This document shows, piece after piece, positions 1 through 6,716 of a stretch of DNA of 9,762 nt. Made by a program: the position numbers and the translations under genes. The stretch is taken from contig JADGHA010000129.1 in NCBI GenBank assembly GCA_019689695.1, positions 1-9,762 on the forward strand, in the 5' to 3' direction. Each line of letters starts with the position of its first letter. The first letter of the stretch is position 1. The notes under the pieces were generated by a model, which ran no database searches, had not been told where the DNA came from, and saw only the letters and a list, made by a program, of their open reading frames with translations. This DNA is from Micromonosporaceae bacterium (GTDB lineage: Bacteria; Actinomycetota; Actinomycetes; Mycobacteriales; Micromonosporaceae).

Positions 1-607
1 GACCGCTGGCGGCGACACCGGGCGGACGCCCACGCCGGCGGCCAGCCCGAGCTCGGCGAAGCCGACGAAGTCCGCCTCGGCCACGCCGAAGCCGACCTCA
101 TCGGCCGATTGCGTCGTGGTGGACCCGAAAACGCACGACGCCGATGGCGTGCCGGCGGTGCAGAAGGTCCCGGACCGGATGCTCGGCAGCAAGCTGACCC
201 TGAACGGCTTCTCCTTCGACGGTGTGACCAAGTTGGACACGGCGGACGGCGGCACCATCCGGGTGTTGCAGTTCTCCATGTCGAGTGCGACCACCGAAGA
301 CTTTGAGCTGCAGGTGCCGGGGCCCGGCGACCGGACCATCTCGCTTACCAGCAGCGCGCTGACCGTGCAGCAGGCCGGCGACGGCGGCCAGCTGGTGAAG
401 TTCTACTGCAGCAAGTTCACCGGCAAGCTTGTCCTCGACATCCTCGGTGTGCCGTTCGAGATCCCGATCCCGTTGACCTTCACGCCGGACTTCCCGCCGC
501 CGCTCACCTTCTCGAAGATGGTCTTCGCCGACATCGATATCCAGCTGGTCTTCGTCGACACGGACGTGCTCAAGGCCCCCAACCTGAAGGCCACCATCCG
601 GGCCTGA
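1..607 (+). CDS. Probable exported protein of unknown function, C-terminal part (5' end outside window)
   Basis: The frame is open from base 2 to the TGA at 605-607, giving 201 visible residues with no convincing start, so the gene begins upstream. Residues 1-36 form a Thr/Pro/Ser/Ala/Lys-rich linker of the kind that joins a signal peptide or membrane anchor to an extracytoplasmic domain in actinomycetes. From residue 37 a compact, probably beta-rich domain follows, with two cysteines (C37 and C136) that could form a disulfide. Near the C-terminus is a phenylalanine/proline segment (FTPDFPPPLTF) followed by alternating hydrophobic strands ending in APNLKATIRA. From memory this tail resembles small secreted actinobacterial proteins found beside DUF6114 membrane proteins; that link is inference. 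I cannot assign a function. The gene converges on the DUF885 gene and shares the hairpin at 627-659 with it. Confidence 0.75.
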   Translation, partial: TAGGDTGRTPTPAASPSSAKPTKSASATPKPTSSADCVVVDPKTHDADGVPAVQKVPDRMLGSKLTLNGFSFDGVTKLDTADGGTIRVLQFSMSSATTEDFELQVPGPGDRTISLTSSALTVQQAGDGGQLVKFYCSKFTGKLVLDILGVPFEIPIPLTFTPDFPPPLTFSKMVFADIDIQLVFVDTDVLKAPNLKATIRA

Positions 608-626
608 CGGCCCGCACAAAGACACC

Positions 627-659
627 AGAGCCGAGCTGCCCGACTGGCAGCTCGGCTCT
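627..659. terminator. Bidirectional hairpin terminator between convergent genes
   Basis: There is a perfect 14-bp stem: AGAGCCGAGCTGCC (627-640) pairs with GGCAGCTCGGCTCT (646-659) around a 5-base loop. It sits 19 bases after the stop of the upstream plus-strand gene and 8 bases beyond the end of the minus-strand DUF885 gene, exactly between the two convergent genes. Only short T/A runs flank it (TTT after the stem, AAA before it), as is usual for actinobacterial terminators. The perfect stem and its position make a bidirectional terminator likely. Confidence 0.85.
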
Positions 660-667
660 TTGCGCCT

Positions 668-2335
668 CTACAGGCGGGCCAGCGCCCGGCGCAGCGGGTC
701 CAGGCCGAGCGAGCCCAGGTTCAGCGCATCCCGGTGGAACGCCTTGAGGTCGAAGTCGGCCCCCTTGCGGCGCTTGGCCTCCTCCCGCGCCTGCAACCAG
801 ATCCGCTCACCAATCTTGTACGCGGGGGCCTGGCCCGGCCAGCCCAGGTACCGGTTGACCTCGAAGCGCAGGTTCTCGTCGGGCAGCCGGCAGTGGGCGC
901 GCATGAACTCCCAACCCATCTGCGGGTTCCACGTCTGGCCGGGATAGAAGCCGAACGGGTTGTCCCGCGGGACCGGCAGCTCCAGGTGGACGCCGATGTC
1001 GAACACCACGCGGGCGGCCCGGAACGCCTGGCCGTCCAGCATGCCCAGCTTGTCGCCGGGGTCGGCCAGGTAGCCCAGGTCATCCATCAACCGCTCGGCG
1101 TACAGCGCCCAGCCCTCGCCGTGCCCGGAGGTCCAGCACAGCAGCCGCCGCCACCGGTTGAGCAGATCCGCGCGGACCACCGTCTGCGCGATCTGCAGGT
1201 GGTGGCCCGGCACCCCCTCGTGGTAGACCGTGGTCACCTCGCGCCAGGTGGAGAAGCTGGTGATGCCTTGCGGCACCGCCCACCACATGCGGCCCGGCCG
1301 GGTGAAGTCCTCGCTCGGCCCGGTGTAGTAGATGCTTCCGTCGCTGGTCGGGGCGAGGCAGCACTCGATCCGCCGTACCGGCTCGGGGATGTCGAAGTGG
1401 GTGCCGTTCAGCCCGGCGATGGCGGCATCGGCGAGCTGCTGCATCCAGTCGCGGAACGCCTCCTTGCTGGCGATGGTGCGGGCCGGGTCGGCGTCGAGCG
1501 CCGCGACCGCCTCGTCCACCGTCCCGCCCGGCACGATCTTGTCGGCCACCGCGCGCATCTCGGCCTCGATGCGGGCCAGCTCCTCGAAGCCCCAGGCGTA
1601 CGTCTCGTCCAGGTCCACCTTGGCGCCGAGGAAGTACTGCGAGGCCAGCTCGTACCGCTCCCGGCCGACGGCCTGCTTCTCCCGCCCGCGCGGGGCCAGC
1701 TCGTTGCGCAGGAAGTCGCCGAACGCGGCGGTCGCCTCGGTCGCGGCCTGCGCCACCCGCTCCAGGTCCCGGCGCAGCGCGCCGTCGGCGCTGGCCCGCC
1801 TGGCCAGCCCGTGGTAGAAGTCGTCGCCGTCGGGGTCGGTCCAGATGTCGCATTGCTTGGCGACCTCGACGATCTGCGCCTGCGAGCTGATGTGGCCCGC
1901 ATCCGCCGCCGTGAGCAGCGTACGCCGGTACTGCTCGAGTGCCCGCGGCACCTGGCTGAGCCGGGCGACGATGTTGGCCACCGCCGGTTCGCCCTCGGTC
2001 GGCATCAGGTCGAAGACCATGCGGACGCTGTGCAGCGCGCTGGCGATCACGTTCAGCTCGCTGGTCACCTCGCCCGCGTCGTACCGGGCCAGCTCCAGGC
2101 CGAGGCGTTCCTGCATGGCCTCCTGCCCGACCCGCTCGGTCTCGCTCTCCGGCTCGATCGAGTCCAGCTCGGCCAGCGTCCGGCGGGTCAGCTCGGCCTG
2201 GGCGGCGAAGCCCTCCGGCGACAGGTCGTCGAGACGGTCGTCGTGGCCGCCGATGCCGACGGCCGTGGCGCCGATCGGGTTGAGCGCCGCCCACTCGTCG
2301 ACGTAGCGGTTGGCGAGGTCATCGATTCTTCCCAC
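668..2335 (-). CDS. DUF885-family putative zinc metallopeptidase
   Basis: 555 residues, full length for the DUF885 family (usually about 550-600). The family is predicted to be zinc metallopeptidases of gluzincin-like fold; its substrates are poorly known. The signature is clear: HEGVPGHHLQ at residues 372-381 (H372, E373 and H378 as likely metal/catalytic residues), then GHGEGWALYAE at 404-414 with E407 and E414 as the downstream acidic residues. The N-terminal half is helical and Glu/Ala/Arg-rich. There is no signal peptide or membrane segment, so a cytoplasmic location is likely. The start is GTG at 2333-2335, giving a protein beginning MGRIDDLANRYVDEW. A TAGGGT hexamer ends 6 bases before it, which suggests a leaderless transcript. 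The gene is divergent from the EamA transporter gene. The family call is firm; the peptidase activity is inferred. Confidence 0.92.
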   Translation of the reverse strand: MGRIDDLANRYVDEWAALNPIGATAVGIGGHDDRLDDLSPEGFAAQAELTRRTLAELDSIEPESETERVGQEAMQERLGLELARYDAGEVTSELNVIASALHSVRMVFDLMPTEGEPAVANIVARLSQVPRALEQYRRTLLTAADAGHISSQAQIVEVAKQCDIWTDPDGDDFYHGLARRASADGALRRDLERVAQAATEATAAFGDFLRNELAPRGREKQAVGRERYELASQYFLGAKVDLDETYAWGFEELARIEAEMRAVADKIVPGGTVDEAVAALDADPARTIASKEAFRDWMQQLADAAIAGLNGTHFDIPEPVRRIECCLAPTSDGSIYYTGPSEDFTRPGRMWWAVPQGITSFSTWREVTTVYHEGVPGHHLQIAQTVVRADLLNRWRRLLCWTSGHGEGWALYAERLMDDLGYLADPGDKLGMLDGQAFRAARVVFDIGVHLELPVPRDNPFGFYPGQTWNPQMGWEFMRAHCRLPDENLRFEVNRYLGWPGQAPAYKIGERIWLQAREEAKRRKGADFDLKAFHRDALNLGSLGLDPLRRALARL

Positions 2336-2341
2336 GTGCTG

Positions 2342-2347
2342 ACCCTA
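2342..2347 (-). promoter_or_regulatory. Probable leaderless -10 element for the DUF885 gene
   Basis: On the minus strand TAGGGT fits the actinobacterial -10 pattern TANNNT and is followed by 6 bases (CAGCAC) and then the GTG start. That spacing would put transcription initiation on the start codon, a common leaderless arrangement in actinomycetes. No good -35 hexamer is visible 16-19 bases upstream, and no purine-rich ribosome site lies at normal distance. Confidence 0.5.
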
Positions 2348-2505
2348 CGCGACGCGGCAGCGGCGGCGAGCGGGGATCTCCCTTCAATCAGGGCAGGAGC
2401 CGGCGGTCCACCGGGAGCGGCGCGGCGGCCGCGGAGGCTTGAGCGCAGTGACCTGCACCACGAGGTCCGAAAATCGCGCGACTTGCGTCGTACCCCTGGA
2501 CAAGA

Positions 2506-3495
2506 GTGCGTGGGGTGAACGTCGACCGTCGCTGGGTGCCAGCCTTCGTCCTGCTCGCGATGATCTGGGGTTCGAGCTTCCTGTTCATCAAGGTGGGCGT
2601 GCGGGAACTGCACCCGCTCTACGTGACGCTCGGCCGGCTCTCGGCCGGCGCCCTGACGCTGCTGGTCATCCTCGTCCTCACCCGGGACCGGCTGCCGCGC
2701 GACCCCAGGCTGTGGGGGCACCTCGCCGTGGTGGCGATGGTGTCGAACGCGGTGCCGTTCACCCTCTTCGGCTACGGCGAGCAGCGCGTCTCGTCGGTGC
2801 TCGCCGGCATCTGGAACGCGACCACGCCGCTGGTCGCGCTCCCGCTGTCGGCGCTGGCGTTCCGCGTGGAGAAGATGACGGGCCGGCGGGTGGCCGGCGT
2901 GGCGCTGGGCTTCCTCGGCGTCCTCGTCCTGCTCGGCGTCTGGCGCGGCGTGGGCGGCAGCGCGCTCACCGGCCAGCTCATGTGCTTCGCCGCGGCGGCG
3001 TGTTACGGCGTCGCCATTCCGTACCAGCGGCGGTTCGTCACCGCGCGGTCCGAGTCGGGGCTGGCGCTGGCCGCGACCCAGCTGCTGCTCGCCACCGCGC
3101 AGCTGGCCGTGGTCGCGCCGCTGGCCGCCGGCGCCCCGCCCGCCCCGACCAGCCTCTCGCCGGAGGTCGCCGGCAGCGTGCTGGCGCTCGGCGCGCTCGG
3201 GACCGGGGTGGCGTACGTGCTCATGTTCCGGGTGATCCGCGGCGCCGGCGCCACCACCGCCTCCACCGTCACCTACGTGATCCCGCTGTTCGCCACGCTG
3301 ATCGGAGTGCTCGTGCTGGACGAGCACCTGACCTGGTACGAGCCGGTGGGCGGGCTGGTCGTGCTGGCCGGCGTGGCGATCTCCCAGGGCGCGTTCCGGT
3401 TGCCCAAGTGGCTGCGGGCGGTCGGGCCGCGGCAGGAGAGAATCGGCCCGGGCAGATGGAAGGCGGACGAGGTCAGTGTGACCGAGCCCAGCTGA
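2506..3495 (+). CDS. EamA/DMT-superfamily membrane transporter
   Basis: 329 residues, typical for a 10-helix drug/metabolite transporter with two EamA repeats (about residues 12-140 and 155-293). The first repeat opens with the characteristic AMIWGSSFLFIKVG and carries a helix-rich region around the GEQRVSSVLAGIWNATTPL segment. The second ends with a TYVIPLFATLIGVLVLDE stretch before the last helix, both well-known EamA positions. The C-terminal ~35 residues are hydrophilic and cytoplasmic. The protein sits in the plasma membrane and probably exports small metabolites; the substrate cannot be told from sequence. The GTG at 2506 is used here. An in-frame GTG at 2515 has a weak AAGAG at 2502-2506 and is an alternative start. 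The last 23 bases overlap the 3' end of the convergent PHP gene. Confidence 0.9.
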   Translation: MRGVNVDRRWVPAFVLLAMIWGSSFLFIKVGVRELHPLYVTLGRLSAGALTLLVILVLTRDRLPRDPRLWGHLAVVAMVSNAVPFTLFGYGEQRVSSVLAGIWNATTPLVALPLSALAFRVEKMTGRRVAGVALGFLGVLVLLGVWRGVGGSALTGQLMCFAAAACYGVAIPYQRRFVTARSESGLALAATQLLLATAQLAVVAPLAAGAPPAPTSLSPEVAGSVLALGALGTGVAYVLMFRVIRGAGATTASTVTYVIPLFATLIGVLVLDEHLTWYEPVGGLVVLAGVAISQGAFRLPKWLRAVGPRQERIGPGRWKADEVSVTEPS

Positions 3496-4543
3496 CCAGC
3501 TGGTCGGCGGTCCAGGTGTTGACCACCCGGTCGGGGTCCACTCCGCAGAGCGCCGCCCGTTCGCAGCCGTACCGCAGCCAGTCCAGCTGGCCCGGCGCGT
3601 GCGCGTCGCTGTCGATGGAAAACCGGCAGCCGGCCTCGACCGCCAGCCGCAGCAGCCGCTTGGGCGGGTCCAGCCGGTCCGGCCGGCAGTTGATCTCCAC
3701 GGCCTTGTCCCGCTCGGCGCAGGCGGCGAAGACCGCCGCGGCGTCGAAGTCGCTGGGCGGGCGGGTCTGCCCGGCCCGGTGCCCCTTGTCGCCGCCGCCG
3801 GTCAGCCCGAGTCGGGACGCGGGCACCTTCCGTCCGGTGCAGTGGCCCAGGATGTCCAGGTGCGGGTTGGCGACCGCGGCCAGCATCCGCTCGGTCATCC
3901 GGGGGCCGGGGTCACGAAGTCCACTATGGACCGAGCCGACCACGATGTCCAGCTGGGCCAGCAGCTGCTCGTCCTGATCCAGCGATCCGTCGTCGAGGAT
4001 GTCCACTTCGATGCCGGTCAGGATGCGGAATCCCTCCGGCAGCTGGGCGTTGAGCCGTTCGACATACTCCAGCTGCTGGCGCAGCCGGGCCGGGCTCAGC
4101 CCGCGGGCCACGGTCAGCCGTGGCGAGTGGTCGGTGAGCACGATGTACTCGTGCCCCAGCTCGACCGCGGCGAGCGCCATCTCCTCGATCGGTGAGCCGC
4201 CGTCGGACCAGCTGGAGTGCGTGTGGCAGTCGCCGCGCAGAGCCTTCCGCAGGGCGGCCGCTGCGGAGTCCACATCGGATTCCGCGGTGGCGTTGAGCCG
4301 GCGCAGGTAGACCGGCTCCTCACCGGCGAGTGACTCGACGACGCAGCGGGCGGTCACCTCGCCGACGCCGGGCAGTTCGGTGAGCGTGCCCGCGGCGGCG
4401 CGCACGGCGATCTCCTCGGCGGGCAGCGCGGCGAGCGCGTTGGCGGCCGAGCGGAACGCGCGTACCCGGTACGTGGCCTCGTGCGCGCGCTCCAGCAGGA
4501 AGGCGATCCGACGCAGGTCGGCTACCGGGTCCCTGGGCTCCAC
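3473..4543 (-). CDS. HhH + PHP-domain metal-dependent phosphoesterase (PolX C-terminal-like)
   Basis: 356 residues. The N-terminal ~85 residues are helical with a helix-hairpin-helix DNA-binding motif (LPGVGEVTA, residues 57-65). From 102 onward lies a PHP phosphoesterase domain with all expected metal-ligand positions: H107 and H109 (DCHTHS), D114, H139 (LTDHS), E179 (GIEVD), H206 (GSVHSG), H234 (GHCTGR), D313 and H315 (DSDAH). The layout matches the C-terminal half of bacterial family X DNA polymerases, but the polymerase palm/fingers are absent. Stand-alone proteins of this type are common in actinobacteria; a role in DNA end or nucleotide phosphate processing is inference. The start is GTG at 4543, preceded by AGGTTGGGG. 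The upstream DUF4034 gene stops 9 bases before, so the two are probably co-transcribed. The 3' end overlaps the EamA gene by 23 bases. Confidence 0.9.
   Translation of the reverse strand: MEPRDPVADLRRIAFLLERAHEATYRVRAFRSAANALAALPAEEIAVRAAAGTLTELPGVGEVTARCVVESLAGEEPVYLRRLNATAESDVDSAAAALRKALRGDCHTHSSWSDGGSPIEEMALAAVELGHEYIVLTDHSPRLTVARGLSPARLRQQLEYVERLNAQLPEGFRILTGIEVDILDDGSLDQDEQLLAQLDIVVGSVHSGLRDPGPRMTERMLAAVANPHLDILGHCTGRKVPASRLGLTGGGDKGHRAGQTRPPSDFDAAAVFAACAERDKAVEINCRPDRLDPPKRLLRLAVEAGCRFSIDSDAHAPGQLDWLRYGCERAALCGVDPDRVVNTWTADQLVSWARSH
3919..3931. repeat. Copy A of near-palindrome GTCYACTRTRGAC
   Basis: GTCCACTATGGAC: arms GTCCA and TGGAC around CTA. It lies inside the PHP gene, read on the minus strand as V205-H206-S207-G208 with the uncommon codons CAT and AGT. 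It matches the three copies in mtnA at the same core (CYACTRTRG) although it falls in a different reading context, which argues for selection on the DNA rather than on codons. Confidence 0.4.
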
Positions 4544-4552
4544 AGCCCCAAC

Positions 4553-5269
4553 CTACCGGCTCCGGTTGCGGTAGGCGTCCTCGCGCAGCTCGAGGAAGGC
4601 GGCGACACCCTCGTTCCGGAAGTACCGCCACGGCCACTCGGTGAGCTGGTCGCCGATGATGTCGAACTGCTCCGCGGCCTCCCGCCAGGCGCCGGCGCAG
4701 GCGAAGGCGAACGCGAACGTGTTGTGTACGGCCGGCCATCCCGGCCGGCGCTGGAACGCCGGGTGTCGCACCGAGTGGTTGGCCGCCGCGTTCAGCTCGG
4801 CGACCACCTCAGGCTGGCTCATGTACTTCGCGTCGTCGCCGCTCGGCAGGTCCAGCCAGTACTCGATGTGCGCGTCGGCGACCAGCGCGGCGAGCGGGCT
4901 GCCGGCGGGCGACCTGGCTGCCGCCTGGCGGGCGAAGGCGAACATCTCCTCGTGGCTGCCGTACCACTTCCGGCACAGGTACTGCAGCATTGCGGTGTGC
5001 GCCCGCTGGTGCCACGGATGCTGGCGGATCGCACCGGCGAAGCGGCGCTCCACCTCGGCGCGGTCGACCTGCCGGCCCATCCCGGAGGTGACCAGGAAGC
5101 TCCACGCGGTGGCGTCCGTCGGGTCGCGCTCGACGACCTCGTCCAGGCAGTTCTCGGCCATCCTGAGCCGGCGGAAGAACTCGCGGAACTGCTCCTGCGA
5201 AGTCTGGCTGGCCAACGCGGCGCCACGTGCTTCCCAGGCCCAGTACACGCCGTGCGCGCCGCGCACGAC
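4553..5269 (-). CDS. DUF4034-domain protein, C-terminal part only (5' end missing)
   Basis: About 237 residues from the VRGAHGVYWAWEARG segment to the TAG at 4553-4555 look like a real protein: many W, Y, F and H residues and regular helical spacing (for example FRRLRMAENCLDEVVERDP, then HPWHQRAHTAMLQYLCRKW). This resembles the TPR-like, helical DUF4034 family; the assignment is from memory and the function is unknown. The frame stays open beyond 5270 only because it runs antisense through the M48 gene; the protein-like composition stops at about 5266-5269. No start codon with a ribosome site is present at that point, and family members have additional N-terminal sequence. The N-terminus is therefore missing through deletion or mis-join beside the palindrome at 5251-5267. 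The PHP gene follows after 9 bases. Confidence 0.7.
   Translation of the reverse strand, partial: VVRGAHGVYWAWEARGAALASQTSQEQFREFFRRLRMAENCLDEVVERDPTDATAWSFLVTSGMGRQVDRAEVERRFAGAIRQHPWHQRAHTAMLQYLCRKWYGSHEEMFAFARQAAARSPAGSPLAALVADAHIEYWLDLPSGDDAKYMSQPEVVAELNAAANHSVRHPAFQRRPGWPAVHNTFAFAFACAGAWREAAEQFDIIGDQLTEWPWRYFRNEGVAAFLELREDAYRNRSR
5251..5269. other. Head-to-head junction of two 5'-truncated genes at a palindrome
   Basis: CGTGCGC-GCC-GCGCACG (5251-5267) is a perfect inverted repeat with 7-bp arms and a 3-base loop. To its left the minus-strand DUF4034 frame is protein-like up to about 5266-5269. To its right the plus-strand M48 frame is protein-like from 5270. Both genes lack their N-terminal coding part, and no intergenic promoter region lies between them. 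The sequence is best read as a deletion breakpoint or assembly/amplification chimera. Confidence 0.7.
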
Positions 5270-6715
5270 ATGCCGCTGCTGCAGGTCTTCACGCTCGACC
5301 AGCTGCGCTCGGTGATCGCGCACGAGCTGGGCCACTACTCGCGCCGGCATACCCGGCTGGGCGCGATGGCGTACCGCGGCCGGATGGCTATCGGCATGAC
5401 GATCGGCCAGCTCGGGCCGCACAACGTGATCGGTTGGATCTTCAAGGCGTACGCCCGGCTGTACCTGCTGGTCGACAGCGCGGTGGTCCGGCGCCAGGAG
5501 CTGGAGGCGGACCAGGCGTCGGTCCAGGTGGCCGGCCGGGCGGCGGCGGCCGCCGCGCTGCGCGAGCTGCCGGTGCTCTCCGCCGCGTGGGACTTCTACT
5601 TCGACGCCTATGTGGCGGACGGGTGGGAGCGCGGGTACGCGCCGGACGACCTGTTCGGCGGGTTCCGGGCGATGGTCGATGCGCGCAAGGCCGAGCTGAA
5701 CGAGGTGCGCGCCAGGCAGCCCGAGCGCACGGCGTCGATCTGGGACACCCATCCGCCGATCCCCGATCGCATCGCCGCGATCGCCCGTACGCCGGAGCCG
5801 GCCACCTACCGTGACGGCCGGCCGGCCGCGGTGCTGCTGCCCAACATCGTCGAGGTCGGCTGGCGGCTGCAGCAGGCGACGGTACGGTTCGGTCAGCGCA
5901 CCGTCCTGCCCTGGCCCCAGTTCACCGCGGCCACCTTGACCGCGCGCCTGCAGAGCCAGGCGGACACCATTTTCCGCAGCATCGCGCGTACCGTGCACAC
6001 CCAGGCGGTGAACCTCGCGATGGTCCTCGACCTGATCGCGGCCGGCCGGGCGGGCGAGATCGCCGAGCCGCTGTTTCCGGAGAACACTCGGCGGGAGGCG
6101 GCCGGACTGTTCGCCGGTCCGCTGGAGATGCTCTTCCAGCTGGCCGCGATCCGCTCCGGGGTGGCCGGGTTCCTGCACTCCTGGTCCGGTCCGGCGACGC
6201 TGGTCTGGATGCGCGACGGCGAACCGGTTGACCTGCGGCCGCTCGCCGAGCTGGCGCTGCAGCCCGACGGGCTGGCCGAGGCCTGCCGGCGGCTGGCCTA
6301 CCTGGGCATCAACGTGCAGGTCGTGGGCCTGGTCGAGCAGCGCGCCAGCGCGGTCGGGGCGAGCGCGCTCGCCGCGCTCGCCAACGTGAAGGTGGACTCC
6401 GTCGAGCATGACGTCGTGGTGCTGGACAAGGGTCTGGTGCTGATCGCGAACCCGGGCACGTCAGACGGCGGCCGGCAGCGGCTGGAGCAGCGGTTGGCGC
6501 AGTCGCCGGTCATCGAGCTCGCCGCCCGGCACTGGTTCCTGCCGTACGAGGAGGTCGCCTCGGCCAGCGTGAGCCGGAAGGTGCCGCTGCGCGCGGAGCT
6601 GGTCCTGCACGACGGCCGGCGGATCCAGATGCAGGAGACCTGGGGCGGCGAGCAGCTCACCAAGGACAGCCGCGACGTGCTGCTGAAGGTGCTCGACTCG
6701 CTTCGCGTACCGTGA
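5270..6715 (+). CDS. M48-type zinc metalloprotease, N-terminal region missing
   Basis: 481 residues from an ATG at 5270 (MPLLQVFTLDQLRSVIAHELGHY) to TGA 6713-6715. The zinc motif HELGH is at residues 18-22 and the third ligand is probably E77 in RRQELEADQAS, the M48 pattern ELEAD. In this family the HExxH motif is normally preceded by 100 or more residues with membrane helices and a loop ending GLPLLQ; here it comes at residue 18. The ATG is probably an internal Met of the same MPLLQ motif rather than the true start, and no ribosome site precedes it. Residues ~200-481 are an additional C-terminal region without a motif I recognise, ending in DVLLKVLDSLRVP. Intact homologues would be membrane proteases; as sequenced this copy lacks its anchor. 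mtnA begins one base after the stop, suggesting co-transcription. Confidence 0.8.
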   Translation: MPLLQVFTLDQLRSVIAHELGHYSRRHTRLGAMAYRGRMAIGMTIGQLGPHNVIGWIFKAYARLYLLVDSAVVRRQELEADQASVQVAGRAAAAAALRELPVLSAAWDFYFDAYVADGWERGYAPDDLFGGFRAMVDARKAELNEVRARQPERTASIWDTHPPIPDRIAAIARTPEPATYRDGRPAAVLLPNIVEVGWRLQQATVRFGQRTVLPWPQFTAATLTARLQSQADTIFRSIARTVHTQAVNLAMVLDLIAAGRAGEIAEPLFPENTRREAAGLFAGPLEMLFQLAAIRSGVAGFLHSWSGPATLVWMRDGEPVDLRPLAELALQPDGLAEACRRLAYLGINVQVVGLVEQRASAVGASALAALANVKVDSVEHDVVVLDKGLVLIANPGTSDGGRQRLEQRLAQSPVIELAARHWFLPYEEVASASVSRKVPLRAELVLHDGRRIQMQETWGGEQLTKDSRDVLLKVLDSLRVP

Positions 6716-6716
6716 G

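Noticed and set aside
2336..2505. Operator or small RNA in the DUF885/EamA divergent region
   Set aside because: Apart from the TAGGGT box, only short chance palindromes such as CGGTCCACCG and TCGCGCGA were seen, with nothing convincing.
734..2518. A 594-codon plus-strand frame opposite the DUF885 gene
   Set aside because: It is a long shadow frame caused by high G+C. Its composition is Arg/Gly/Val/His-rich with no domains, while the opposite strand carries the conserved HEGVPGHH motif.
4553..6409. A 618-codon minus-strand open frame spanning the DUF4034 and M48 regions
   Set aside because: Only the part below ~5269 is protein-like. The rest is the antisense shadow of the M48 gene (Arg/Gly/Asp/His-rich, no family signal). 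It must not be annotated as one fusion protein.
4481..6715. A 744-codon plus-strand open frame leading into the M48 gene
   Set aside because: Its first ~263 codons are antisense to the DUF4034 gene and the 5' end of the PHP gene and lack protein-like composition; the M48 protein proper begins at ~5270.
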